This document shows, piece after piece, positions 33,450 to 41,444 of a stretch of 64,000 nucleotides of DNA. The notes beneath the pieces were generated by a model that had not been told where the DNA came from, made no database searches, and was given only the letters and a program-made list of their open reading frames with translations. A program made the translations under genes and the position numbers. How positions within the stretch are numbered: the stretch's first letter is position 1; each line of letters starts with the position of its first letter. Where the stretch lies: assembly GCF_001414055.1 (NCBI RefSeq), contig NZ_CP013003.1, positions 1 through 64,000 on the forward strand. Direction: 5' to 3'. Origin of the DNA: Caulobacter henricii (GTDB lineage Bacteria > Pseudomonadota > Alphaproteobacteria > Caulobacterales > Caulobacteraceae).

Positions 33450-33867
33450 ACTCGGGCTGCTCTGAAGCGCGACGCTTGAAAGCTTCTGGATACGCGTCCC
33501 CGAGACGACGGACCACTTCAGCGACACCGCTCACGTCATACTCATTACTTGCTCGACCCTTGTTTGAGCCGAACCGCGCCTTGCGCTTCAAGTATTCCTT
33601 TGCCTCCAAGCTCGACAGCGCCCGCTGAACCTGCCGCGGACTGAGGCCGGCGCGCTTGCCAATGGTCGCCTTGCTAGGAAAAGGCATCTTATCGGCCGAC
33701 CACCAAGCCGCGAGCAGCTGCAATAACACCACCATCTCGGTTGGCGAGATTTGCCGCGCCTCGCCGACGAACTGATTTATACTCAGAAGATGGTTGGGCA
33801 GGACGGTGAACCCTGCGGCTGTCGCCGCCTCTCCCCACTTCTGCTGCGTCCTGGCCACGCCGTCCAT
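33448..33867 (-). CDS. Helix-turn-helix protein, replication/regulator-like
   Basis: A 139-residue protein with LPNHLLSINQFVGEARQISPTEMVVLLQLLAAWWSADKMPFPSKATIGKRAGLSPRQVQRALSSLEAKEYLKRKARF, a winged helix resembling the HTH found in plasmid and phage replication regulators. The KMPFPSKATIGKR segment is the recognition part. ATG 33867 has an AGGGTG site upstream; the frame extends to 33918 without a ribosome site. Predicted DNA-binding protein of unknown target. Its 3' end meets the terminator of the rightward small RNA. Confidence 0.6.
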   Translation of the reverse strand: MDGVARTQQKWGEAATAAGFTVLPNHLLSINQFVGEARQISPTEMVVLLQLLAAWWSADKMPFPSKATIGKRAGLSPRQVQRALSSLEAKEYLKRKARFGSNKGRASNEYDVSGVAEVVRRLGDAYPEAFKRRASEQPE

Positions 33868-34042
33868 TGCTACACCCTGAGCCTTCCGTGTCCCCGATAT
33901 AGGGCCATTTCCGTCCATAGACCAGGGGTCAAATCCGTCTCCCTAATCAGACGCACTGAATATCCATACACAGATAACCAAACACACTTATGGCCCGCGA
34001 CGGATTTTCCCGGTGGAGGTGCAAAAAGTGCAAAGCGGCGCC

Positions 34043-34071
34043 TTGCATCGAGCTCGCGCCATCCCTATTCT
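34043..34071 (+). promoter_or_regulatory. Candidate promoter of the yjzC-like gene
   Basis: TTGCAT (34043-34048), 17 bases and TATTCT (34066-34071) place the transcript start near 34079, giving a leader of about 70 nt that opens with the region complementary to the small RNA (34084-34104). The decamer GGGGCGCTCC occurs twice in the leader, at 34081 and 34109. Confidence 0.45.
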
Positions 34072-34150
34072 TCGACTTGAGGGGCGCTCCGCTCGGTCTA
34101 GACAACCTGGGGCGCTCCTCTCTTTGAAACCAAGAGACGGAGAAGACCTC

Positions 34151-34330
34151 ATGTCTGAATCTAAGATCTACAAGCCGGGCCAAACGGCTCCGGCCTCGGG
34201 CCAGTACGAAATCGTGGGGCCGCGCGGCGGCGCCACCGGCGTCGAGCGGACGGTCGTGCGGGGCGAACCCCTGCCGCCGACCCGCCAGTCCGGTCAGGGC
34301 TTCAAGCTCGTCGACCGCACCAAGCACTGA
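34151..34330 (+). CDS. YjzC-like small protein
   Basis: A 59-residue protein, MSESKIYKPGQTAPASGQYEIVGPRGG..., matching the YjzC-type family (pattern PGQ.AP.SGQYE.VGPRGG.TG.ERTV..GEP.PPT...GQG..LVD.TKH). Family function is unknown. Ribosome site AGAAGACC precedes ATG 34151. It has a predicted promoter and a leader complementary to the small RNA at 33377. No signal peptide or membrane segment; likely a small cytosolic protein. Confidence 0.8.
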   Translation: MSESKIYKPGQTAPASGQYEIVGPRGGATGVERTVVRGEPLPPTRQSGQGFKLVDRTKH

Positions 34331-34342
34331 CCCAACAGGACG

Positions 34343-34371
34343 CGCCGCCGAGCCTCAGGGCTTAGGCGGCG
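34343..34371 (+). terminator. Stem-loop after the yjzC-like gene
   Basis: GCCGCC...GCC and GGC...GGCGGC (34344-34370) form a GC-rich imperfect hairpin with loop TCAG just after the yjzC-like stop. There is no T-run (GTTGTCC follows), so termination would be weak; it may instead stabilise the RNA end. Confidence 0.35.
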
Positions 34372-34406
34372 TTGTCCGTTCCCCTCCCCCGAAATACGAG
34401 ACTCTC

Positions 34407-34700
34407 ATGCCCAGCTTCACCACGCGCGTCGAACTGCACGGCGCCCAACCCAGCGACTACGAAACCCTTCACGAGCGTATGGGGAGCCATGGCTTCTACC
34501 GCGCGATCGCCGGCCTCGGCGCTGACGGAAAGCCTCACACCTACGCGCTCCCGACGGCCGAGTATGACTTCATCGGCGACGGCACCGCCGCGACGGTCCG
34601 CGACCTGGCCAAGCGCGTCGCCGACGGCGTGCGTCCCGACGCTTGGGTCTTCGTGACCAAGGGCGAAGAGCGCGCCTGGATCACCACGGTGCTGAACTAG
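34407..34700 (+). CDS. DUF2622/GhoS-like small protein
   Basis: A 97-residue protein with TRVELHGAQPSDYETLHERMGSHGFYRAI...YALPTAEYDFIGDGTAATVRDLAKRVADG..DAWVFVTKGEERAW. This matches the DUF2622 layout, a family that includes GhoS, the endoribonuclease antitoxin of type V systems, although most members are uncharacterised. No GhoT-like membrane toxin is adjacent. It starts 76 bases after the yjzC-like stop and is followed by a strong terminator. Confidence 0.55.
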   Translation: MPSFTTRVELHGAQPSDYETLHERMGSHGFYRAIAGLGADGKPHTYALPTAEYDFIGDGTAATVRDLAKRVADGVRPDAWVFVTKGEERAWITTVLN

Positions 34701-34728
34701 CCCCTTACACCGACACCACGCGCACCAG

Positions 34729-34766
34729 ACGCCTCCGGACGCGGCCAGCCTCCGGAGGCGTTTTGC
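34729..34766 (+). terminator. Intrinsic terminator after the DUF2622 gene
   Basis: Ten-pair perfect stem ACGCCTCCGG (34729-34738) and CCGGAGGCGT (34752-34761), 13-base loop, then TTTTGCG. It ends the rightward transcript just before the convergent HEPN-like gene at 34782. Confidence 0.8.
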
Positions 34767-34781
34767 GTTCAGGCCGTCGCG

Positions 34782-35828
34782 TCAGCGCGAATCCATCATC
34801 ACGTCTTCCATGTGCTGGTTCCAGCCGTGCATATCCTCGATCGGCTCGGCCATGAACGCGTCGAGCCCCTCGATCTGACGGATCACGCGATCGAACCGCT
34901 CGAACGCCTTGAGTCCCAACGTCTCCCGGCCGACCGCCCTGGACTGCTTGCGCCAAAGGTCGAAGGGGCGCTTGGGATAGGCCGGCTTCCAGCCCGGCAG
35001 AAGCCTGGCGTTCGCCTCGACCATGATCGGCAGGCCTCGCGCCAGGGACAGCATCTCTTCGTCGATGGGACGTTCGGGCAGGCCTGCGCGTCGAAGGGCC
35101 CGGTTCTCTTCGCGTCGCTTCTTCAGGACCGCCGCCACCGTGTCGTGCTCGAGCTGGACGCGCCGAAGGGTCTCGTCCGGATCGTCCTTGCCGCTGCGCC
35201 CCCCGGCGATGATCTTGAAGTCGGTCTCGCAAAGGTCGATACGGGTCAGGAGATGGGCCTGGAAGGCGCCCGGTATGTTCCGGGACGGCGGCAGGGCCGC
35301 GAGCAGGCGCCCGGCGAGATCGCCGATGCTGACCTTGTTCCTGTAGCGCGTGTTGGTCTCCAACTCCGGCAGCAGGCGACGGGCCGAATCGTCCAACAGG
35401 GACGGTTCCCACTGAAGGTGACGCTCCGCCAGCAGCAATCCCGGCATCAGGCCGACGGTCAGCTCGTAGTAGAGGCGCGCCAAGTCGCCGACGACCGGGT
35501 CGTCGCGCAGGCCCACATGGTAGAGCTGATTGCGGTGGCGGTGGAACGTCGCCGCCGCCTGGGCCTGGTCCTGAGGGACATGGCCCAGGGCGCGAAGGAC
35601 CGCGATCTTGGCGTTGAAGTCCTGACCGCGCAGGTCCGCGCGCTGGCCGGCCGCCAGGGCCTTGCCCTGGGACCTGTAGGTCAGGATGTCCTCGGCCTTT
35701 CGGTGGCACATCAGCTCCAGGGCGTTGTCGACCAGGATCAGGGCGATGCGACCACTGACCGGGCGAACATCGGCCAGCTCTCGACCGGCCCGATCGAGTT
35801 GCTCGGCCACGGGGATCACGACCCTCAT
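34782..35828 (-). CDS. HEPN-like protein, unknown
   Basis: A 348-residue helical protein. An N-terminal segment (GRIALILVDNALELMCHRKAEDI) and HRHRNQLYHVGL give an R99-N-Q-L-Y-H104 motif, the RX4-6H signature of HEPN RNase folds. The remainder (150-348) includes conserved-looking stretches IPGAFQAHLLTRIDLCETDFKIIAGGRSGKDDPDE and LARGLPIMVEANARLLPGWKPAYPKRPFDLWRKQ, not assigned to a family. HEPN domains are frequent in toxins and defence proteins, often next to nucleotidyltransferase antitoxins; none is adjacent here. Ends close to the facing DUF2622 terminator. Confidence 0.5.
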   Translation of the reverse strand: MRVVIPVAEQLDRAGRELADVRPVSGRIALILVDNALELMCHRKAEDILTYRSQGKALAAGQRADLRGQDFNAKIAVLRALGHVPQDQAQAAATFHRHRNQLYHVGLRDDPVVGDLARLYYELTVGLMPGLLLAERHLQWEPSLLDDSARRLLPELETNTRYRNKVSIGDLAGRLLAALPPSRNIPGAFQAHLLTRIDLCETDFKIIAGGRSGKDDPDETLRRVQLEHDTVAAVLKKRREENRALRRAGLPERPIDEEMLSLARGLPIMVEANARLLPGWKPAYPKRPFDLWRKQSRAVGRETLGLKAFERFDRVIRQIEGLDAFMAEPIEDMHGWNQHMEDVMMDSR

Positions 35829-35978
35829 GGCTGTCCCCCGGGGACATGCGAGAGCCGGCCGCCGGAGGCCAAAAAATTTTGCCGAATGGTGTTTTTGAAG
35901 GCCCGCCGACGATTTTCAGCGCTGAAGCGTCCTGATGGACCGGGAAATCGGCCGGTCGAGCTCACTTGCGAGACCGTA

Positions 35979-37439
35979 CTAGAGACGCTGCAGTTCGGCC
36001 AGCAAGGCCGGCTCGGTAGGGGGGCGGTGGATACCTATTGGTACGATTTCCACCATTTTGAGAACAGCTGCGGCCCGAATCTGGAACAAAGCGCGAGAAC
36101 GGTGAAGGCCCCGTCGCTTCTCCGGCAGGCGCTCGATCAGGCCGGCGGCCTGGAGGCGATCACGCGCCCTGACGATCCTGGACCTGGTCCAGCCGCCGAA
36201 AGGTCCGCCAACCCTCAGCGACATGCCCTCGGCGCTGATCGGCGCGGCTGACGCATCAGCGCCCCAGACACCCACCATGAAGGCCAGAAGGGCCAGAGCC
36301 GAGGCGTCGCCGCCGAGCGCGTTGAAGGCGCGGGTGAACGAGACGGCGGAGACCAGGAGGTCGGCCAGGCGATAGCGCGGGACATTGCCACGCCCTTTGC
36401 CGCCGGCCGTGACGAGGCGAAGGATCTTGCGGTCGACGAGGCCCTTGATGGCCGCCTTGGCGTCATGAACCTTCCAGCCAGGAATGGCCGAGGCCAGACG
36501 AACGGGCGAAAGGTCGAGGTCCTCAAGATCGAATGGACCCTGGCTCAGCCAACCCCACAAGAACAGGCTGCGGACATCGCGCCCGAGCAACCTGAGCACA
36601 CCGCGAATGTGATGGTCCCGGGGCGGGGGCGGACGATTGACGCCCGACACCGTTCGCGCCCAGGCGCTCCTGGCCACCTTTTCGACCTCTGCGTCGTCGA
36701 GGGGCGGAACGCAGAGCGCCGTGTTCACACCCGCGAGCTGGTCGGCCAGGGCCAGCAGGCCTTGATCGACATCGCCGTGCCGACGGCGGATCGCGTGGGC
36801 GTCGCGGCAGGCGACCTGGAACAGGGTGGGGTTGCGTGTCCCTTCCAGGATTGGCGCCGCCGCGAGGATGATCGCTGGCTCGCCACGCCTACGAAAGCCT
36901 CGAACCTGGCCGCGCGGCCGTTCGACCAGGTCGCTATAGGCTCGCTCGCTCAGACGAGGCAGACGCTGCAGCCGATAGAGGAACTCGGCGATCGGCGCGT
37001 CACCCTCGTAGTCGACGAGGGAGTAAACGCCATCGGCATGCTCCGACCCCGGCAGGAGGATGTAGTCCCCCGGACCGGCTCCTTGAACATCGAAGCCGGC
37101 GCCGCCGGGATGTTTGACGCCGGCGCGCTCGCCCGTGGGGTCGGCGTAATACCAATGCTCGCCGCGGCGGGTGCGGACGCGCAGCGGCGTCGGATCCAGG
37201 ATCGCCTCGAACCGAGCCAAGGAGTCTGGGTCATCGGCGTCGGGAACCACCAGGCGCTCGCGCGCGGTCGGCAAGCCCAGATTGGCTGTCGGGAACTGCT
37301 CCGCCCAGCGCTGCGTCGTCGCCGCGCAGGGCCGCCCCTTGTTCCATTTGCTCACACGGGGTCGCTTTCCATCCGCCGGGAAGGGATGGACGCCGCCAGC
37401 ACGGTAGTCAGCGATCAGTCGTTCGTAGGGACCGGTCAT
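35979..37439 (-). CDS. Bifunctional DNA primase/polymerase (prim-pol) with C-terminal helix-turn-helix
   Basis: A 486-residue protein. Residues 1-150 match the prim-pol (AEP) domain: HPFPADGKRPRVSKWNKG, NLGLPTARERLVVPDADD with the DxD metal site, RTRRGEHWYYADP, and GFDVQGAGPGDYILLPGS. A primase C-terminal helical segment (about 205-265: EGTRNPTLFQVACRDAHAIRRRH...) is followed by winged helix-like regions (about 290-470). Such proteins prime plasmid replication, but here no helicase gene is next to it. Located about 4 kb from the iteron origin, so it may assist replication or belong to an accessory element. Confidence 0.75.
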   Translation of the reverse strand: MTGPYERLIADYRAGGVHPFPADGKRPRVSKWNKGRPCAATTQRWAEQFPTANLGLPTARERLVVPDADDPDSLARFEAILDPTPLRVRTRRGEHWYYADPTGERAGVKHPGGAGFDVQGAGPGDYILLPGSEHADGVYSLVDYEGDAPIAEFLYRLQRLPRLSERAYSDLVERPRGQVRGFRRRGEPAIILAAAPILEGTRNPTLFQVACRDAHAIRRRHGDVDQGLLALADQLAGVNTALCVPPLDDAEVEKVARSAWARTVSGVNRPPPPRDHHIRGVLRLLGRDVRSLFLWGWLSQGPFDLEDLDLSPVRLASAIPGWKVHDAKAAIKGLVDRKILRLVTAGGKGRGNVPRYRLADLLVSAVSFTRAFNALGGDASALALLAFMVGVWGADASAAPISAEGMSLRVGGPFGGWTRSRIVRARDRLQAAGLIERLPEKRRGLHRSRALFQIRAAAVLKMVEIVPIGIHRPPTEPALLAELQRL

Positions 37440-37472
37440 CGAGCGGCTATCTTGCGATTGTCGAGTACCCGA

Positions 37473-38228
37473 CTACCATATCTCGCGCGGGGAGTCCTCA
37501 TTTCCGGCAGCCTCTTCAAGAGCTTGCACCGTCGGATCTCCCCACAATTCTCCGTGAAGCCGGTCGCGCATGGCCGAGACCGCGGCGAAACGATCGCCGA
37601 AGTCCTCGGCGAACTGCAGACCGCCGAACTGGGCGTTGGCCAGGTGGTAGGCGTCGAGCACACCGATCGCGGTGTTGATGATGCTCCATAGGCCGACATT
37701 GACTAGAACCGGATCGTCAGCGTCGAAGAAGGTGTTATTGCCCTGAGCGCCCCTGCGAAAGATCAGTTGAGCGCCGCGCAGCGAGGCGTGGGCCTCAGTC
37801 ATGTTGATGATCTTTTTGGCCTGCCGGAAAGCCTCGGCGTGCTCGCCCATCGAGCGGTCGAAAAAAGCATAGGTCTTCTCCTTCACCTTCGTCTCACTCA
37901 CCACCAGCTCCTCGTCGGTTTCCCGCACGACGTGGTCCCGCTGGTGGGCCAGGAAATAACAGGCCCGCTGGGCGCTCTCGGTGACTTGACGCAGGTTCAT
38001 CGAGCCCTGGACCCGATGGCGGCGCACGAAGGACAGGGCGGCCAGGATCATGTGCTTACAGACCACGGCGTGCATGGCGGCGAACAGCGCCCTGTTCTCG
38101 TCGATCCGGGCCAGCGCGGTCGCCATCAGGCCGCAGCTTTCCATCGCTGTGGCCAGATAAGGCCCGTAAAGATCGCGCGACTGCTCGGTTAGTTCGGCTT
38201 CCCGGGCGAGCAATTCGGCTATGGTCAC
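37473..38228 (-). CDS. Helical protein of unknown function
   Basis: About 251 residues from GTG 38228 (a longer frame runs to 38306). It is predicted all-helical, with SLRQ-type segments (NLRQVTESAQRACYFLAHQRDHVV, EKTYAFFDRSMGEHAEAFRQAKKIINMTEAHASLRGAQLIF) and a Phe/Asn-rich loop (GNNTFFDADDPVLVNVGLWSIINTAIGVLDAYHLA). No family recognised. It lies 33 bases upstream of the prim-pol gene on the same strand, so the two may be an operon. Confidence 0.5.
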   Translation of the reverse strand: MTIAELLAREAELTEQSRDLYGPYLATAMESCGLMATALARIDENRALFAAMHAVVCKHMILAALSFVRRHRVQGSMNLRQVTESAQRACYFLAHQRDHVVRETDEELVVSETKVKEKTYAFFDRSMGEHAEAFRQAKKIINMTEAHASLRGAQLIFRRGAQGNNTFFDADDPVLVNVGLWSIINTAIGVLDAYHLANAQFGGLQFAEDFGDRFAAVSAMRDRLHGELWGDPTVQALEEAAGNEDSPREIW

Positions 38229-38607
38229 GATGCAAGAATCTCCGTCGAACGCATCTGATCCCGCCGACAAGTTTAGACAACTGCGGCGGCTTGGCGAGCG
38301 CCTCAAACCTTGAGGCCGCCGCGACGGGCATCGCCGTCATTACCCAGAGCAGACCTTCCCATGGTCGAACAGGAGTCATGTTCCCCGGTCGCGGGATCAG
38401 CGTGGTGGTGTCTCGGCCACCACCAGGAGGCGGATCTTCCCAACGTCGCCTAAGAGCCAGATTTTCCCGTTCCGACCAGCCTGACCCCTACGCTGCGGCG
38501 TCCTCGGCCTTCCGCCAACCCTTTCGGCCCACGGGCTTAAGCCAGCGACAGGATCCGACTCAACGGCCCTGCTACGGCCAACGGATCAAGTCGTCGCCCG
38601 AGAGCAT
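38229..38607. other. Intergenic region with stem-loops
   Basis: No gene is supported. GCGGCGGC (38283-38290) pairs with GCCGCCGC (38315-38322), with inner CCTCAA/TTGAGG, and GGTGGTG/CACCACC lies at about 38403-38424. The region carries the divergent promoters of the helical-protein gene and abiEi; nothing else is recognised. Confidence 0.35.
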
Positions 38608-38661
38608 TTTGCATGGATTTTTAATGACATTCCTTGCAAACTGGCTGCGGAAGCCTAGATT
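38608..38661 (+). promoter_or_regulatory. abiE promoter with inverted repeat
   Basis: TTTGCATGGA (38608-38617) and TCCTTGCAAA (38631-38640) form a 9/10 inverted repeat. TTGCAA (38634-38639) and TAGATT (38656-38661), spaced by 16 bases, fit -35 and -10 boxes; the start would be at the abiEi ATG (38668), implying a nearly leaderless mRNA. AbiEi antitoxins are known to bind inverted repeats in their own promoter, so this is a plausible autoregulatory operator. Confidence 0.5.
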
Positions 38662-38667
38662 GGAGCC

Positions 38668-39264
38668 ATGAGCAAGTTCGACCAGTTCAAGGCCAAGCTC
38701 CGCCCCGGGCAGACCTACCGCCGGGCGGAACTGGCTCAATGGTCGACGGCGGTCGATCGCCACCTCAAGGAGGCCCTGCAAGCCGGCGCGCTGACCAAGC
38801 TGGCCGGCGGGCTCTATTACGCGCCCAAAGAGACCGCCTTCGGCAAGGCGCCGCCGCAGGATGACACCCTCGTCGCCACCTTCCTGAAAGGCGGCCCGTT
38901 CCTGCTGGCCTCGCCCAACGCCTATAACGCGCTGGGCGTCGGCACGACACAGCTGCACAACAAGACCGTGGTCTATAACCACAAGCGCCACGGCAAGTTC
39001 GCCCTGGGCGGCCGCACCTATGATTTCCGCATGAAACCCGCCTTCCCCAAGAAACTCAGCCGAGAGTTCCTGTTGGTCGATCTGGTCAGTAATCTCGACC
39101 AGCTAGGCGAAGACCCCCGGGAGGTCCTGGAGCGGGTCAAGGATCGCCTGTCCTCAAGCGACACGGCGCGCCTGACGAAGGCCGCCCAGACCTATGGCTC
39201 CGAACGGGCCAAGAAATTCTTCGCTCGGGCCCTCGCCGAGGTCGGAGTCCAGGATGCCGCCTGA
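38668..39264 (+). CDS. abiEi: Type IV antitoxin AbiEi-like
   Basis: A 198-residue protein with an N-terminal winged helix (MSKFDQFKAKLRPGQTYRRAELAQWSTAVDRHLKEALQAGALTKLAGGLYYAPKETAFGKAPPQDDTLVATFL) and a C-terminal helical domain. This matches AbiEi antitoxins, which repress the operon and counteract AbiEii without direct binding. Its stop overlaps the toxin start (39254), so translation is coupled. Regulation likely through the inverted repeat at 38608-38640. Confidence 0.85.
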   Translation: MSKFDQFKAKLRPGQTYRRAELAQWSTAVDRHLKEALQAGALTKLAGGLYYAPKETAFGKAPPQDDTLVATFLKGGPFLLASPNAYNALGVGTTQLHNKTVVYNHKRHGKFALGGRTYDFRMKPAFPKKLSREFLLVDLVSNLDQLGEDPREVLERVKDRLSSSDTARLTKAAQTYGSERAKKFFARALAEVGVQDAA

Positions 39265-40201
39265 TTTCCTGCACAACCATCGCCAGTTCGGCGACCTGAT
39301 CCGCATCGTCGGCGCCAACGAGAAGATCGAGCCGGCCCTGGTCGAGAAGGACTACTGGATCATGCAGAGCCTCTACGGCCTGCAGCAGCTGGGCCTCGCC
39401 TTCGAGCTGAAGGGCGGCACTTCCCTCTCCAAAGGCTACGGCCTCATCAACCGGTTCTCCGAGGATATCGACATCCGCATCGAGCCGCCGGCCAATCCGC
39501 CGGTGATGACCGGCCGCAACCACGACAAGCCTTCGCACGTCGAGGGCCGCAAGGCCTTCTACGACCGCCTGGCCCAAACCATCGTGATCAACGGGATCAC
39601 CGCCGTCGAACGGGACAAGGCCTTCGATGACATCCGTCAATATCGCAGCGGCGGCATCCGGCTGGCCTATGCCAGCAAGAATGGGTCAGTCGAAGGCTTG
39701 AAGGACGGCATCCTGCTCGAAGTCGGATTTGACGACGTGACGCCCAATGAACCCCGGGACATCAGTTCCTGGGCCTATGACTACGCCGCCAGCCGGGTCG
39801 AGATTCTCGACAACCGCGCCCGCGCCGTCGCCTGCTACCATCCCGGCCACACCCTCGTCGAAAAACTGCAGGCCATCTCGACCAAGTTCCGCCAGCAGCA
39901 GGAGACCGGTGTCTTCCCGCCCAACTTCATGCGCCACTATTACGACGTCTACTCGCTGCTCCGAGCCAAGGCAGTCCAGGACTTCATCGGCACGCCTGCC
40001 TACCTCGCCCACAAGGCCAAGCGCTTCCCGAAAGCCGACAATCCCGTCATCGCCCAGAACGAAGCCTTCGTCCTGGGCGACCAAGACACCCGGGCCAAGC
40101 TGCAAAAGGCCTACATCGCCTCAAACGCCCTCTACTACAGGTGCCAACCCGCCTTTGAGGACATCCTGATCGAGATCGCCAAGTGGGCGCCCAAGCTCTA
40201 G
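39254..40201 (+). CDS. abiEii: Type IV toxin AbiEii-like nucleotidyltransferase
   Basis: A 315-residue nucleotidyltransferase toxin. Motifs include LVEKDYWIMQSLYGL, FELKGGTSLSKGYGLINRFSEDIDIRIE with the GGT(S)L..G and FSEDIDI metal/catalytic pattern of DNA polymerase beta-like transferases, and a C-terminal helical domain with NFMRHYYDVYSLL. AbiEii/MenT toxins transfer nucleotides, in some cases to tRNA, and arrest growth. ATG 39254 overlaps the antitoxin end. Such pairs stabilise plasmids and abort phage infection. Confidence 0.85.
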   Translation: MPPDFLHNHRQFGDLIRIVGANEKIEPALVEKDYWIMQSLYGLQQLGLAFELKGGTSLSKGYGLINRFSEDIDIRIEPPANPPVMTGRNHDKPSHVEGRKAFYDRLAQTIVINGITAVERDKAFDDIRQYRSGGIRLAYASKNGSVEGLKDGILLEVGFDDVTPNEPRDISSWAYDYAASRVEILDNRARAVACYHPGHTLVEKLQAISTKFRQQQETGVFPPNFMRHYYDVYSLLRAKAVQDFIGTPAYLAHKAKRFPKADNPVIAQNEAFVLGDQDTRAKLQKAYIASNALYYRCQPAFEDILIEIAKWAPKL

Positions 40202-40440
40202 GTCACGGGAGCCTCACCTGCCCCAGGGCGTGAAAATCTCGCAGCTAGGTCAGCGATGCGGAGCCCCAGCCTGTCGCCAAACTTCTTCTTGAGATCAGGC
40301 GGCCTCCACTCGACCGTCCAAGGACAATCCCGCTAGCAGATGGCCAGCGAAAATCCCTCTGCCAGAAGCCTCTGGATCGTGTTGTCGCAAACCTGGCCCA
40401 AGTGAAATCGCTTGAGCAGGTGCGGCGGTGGGCGCGTGAG
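40202..40440 (-). pseudogene. Decayed small zinc-ribbon-like protein
   Basis: On the minus strand the frame reads LKRFHLGQVCDNTIQRLLAEGFSLAIC, stop, then RDCPWTVEWRPPDLKKKFGDRLGLRIADLAARF and ends at a TAG next to the abiEii stop. The pattern (LL..G..L..YC..C...V.......L...FG..L.L.DL..R) resembles small alphaproteobacterial Cys-containing proteins. One in-frame TAG interrupts it and the C-terminal CxxC is absent, so it is judged a relic. Confidence 0.35.
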
Positions 40441-40971
40441 GGTCTAAGGCGGACGATCGCCGGGGGAGAACCACCAGAAAAGCGCGGTCGCGAAGCGATC
40501 GCCTCGCTCCAGTTTTTCTACGGCGGCCGGTCCAGCAGATATAGAGCGGGTCAATAGGTCCAGCCCCGCCACGATCAAAAATTGCCCCGTCCAGCTTTCC
40601 GCCAGGCTCGGCGGTTCCTGGGATTCGCTGCCAGATCCGCTTGGCTCTCGCCGGAGAGCCACTTGCCGAGTTTCAGCTGCTGCAAGCGACTGAAGTGGAA
40701 AAATCGTAGGAACCGCTTGTGTGTTTTAAGTGTCGGGCTTGCCCGACGCCGTTTGGGGGATGCCGGGTTGGAGGACGCGGAGCGTCCGGGGCGAAGCTGC
40801 GTAGCAGCGTAGCGAGCCGGCGGGGGCGCAGCCCCCAAGAGGCGGTGTCTTGGGCGCGTTTTCGCGCCAAGTCTGCGTTAGAGAAGATTCTGTTAGATAA
40901 AGAAAGTTAGGCAGTTAAGGTTCAAAAATATGCGCTAAGTTACTGTTTTAACGCGGTTTAATGAGGTTGCC
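40441..40971. other. Noncoding region left of the iterons with AT-rich stretch
   Basis: No gene is supported. A GC-rich segment (40730-40860) contains CGGGCTTGCCCG and GGGGGCGCAGCCCCC dyads. At 40870-40965 the sequence turns AT-rich (TTAGATAAAGAAAG, TTCAAAAATATGCG, TTACTGTTTTAACG), consistent with a duplex-unwinding element next to the iterons. No exact DnaA box was found. Confidence 0.4.
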
Positions 40972-41441
40972 GGTTCCTGATACCACGTGCCATAGTTCCT
41001 GTTACCACGTAAGCGGGTTCCTTAAACCACGTGCCAATAAGTTCCTGAAACCACGAAGAAAATGGTTCCTGATACCACGATGTGGACAGGTTCCTGAAAC
41101 CACGTGCCGCTTACCTGCCTTTTTGGGGCTTCCCGGTTCCTAAAACCACGATGGGTGAGGGCCACGCGGCGGTTCCTGAAACCACGACATAGCTTTTCTC
41201 GGTTCCTGAAACCAAGTGCAGGGCTACCCCGGTTCCTAAAACCACGACACCCCCAGGAACCCAGTTCCTAAAACCACGATAGCCACCCAGCGGCCATTAG
41301 CGCCTCCTCTGCACCTCAAATCGACCCAGGACTCGCCGAATCGAACCGAATCGGCGCTTCATTCCAAGGTCGCCTATGTCTTCCGGTTCCTAAAACCACG
41401 AGACCCTATGATCGAGGCCGCGCGCGGTTCCTAATACCACG
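40972..41441 (+). repeat. oriV: Iteron array of the replication origin (13 copies)
   Basis: Thirteen copies of GGTTCCTNANACCACG (16 bp) in one orientation start at 40972, 40994, 41016, 41040, 41064, 41089, 41135, 41171, 41201, 41231, 41263, 41385 and 41426. The first six are spaced 22-25 bases apart, about two helical turns, then spacing widens. Copies differ mainly at the central positions (TGATA, TGAAA, TAAAA, TTAAA, TAATA) and the ninth ends CCAAG. They lie beside the 3' end of repA and next to an AT-rich stretch, the organisation of iteron-controlled plasmid origins. RepA is expected to bind them. Confidence 0.85.
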
Positions 41442-41444
41442 TGC

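Noticed and set aside
34705..36251. Open frames overlapping the HEPN-like gene (34705-35847 on the minus strand, 34812-36251 on the plus strand)
   Set aside because: Pro/Arg/Gly-rich composition; they run across neighbouring genes and the terminator at 34729.
40972..41441. CRISPR array
   Set aside because: Repeats are 16 bp with uneven, often very short spacers, and no cas genes; the array fits iterons beside repA.
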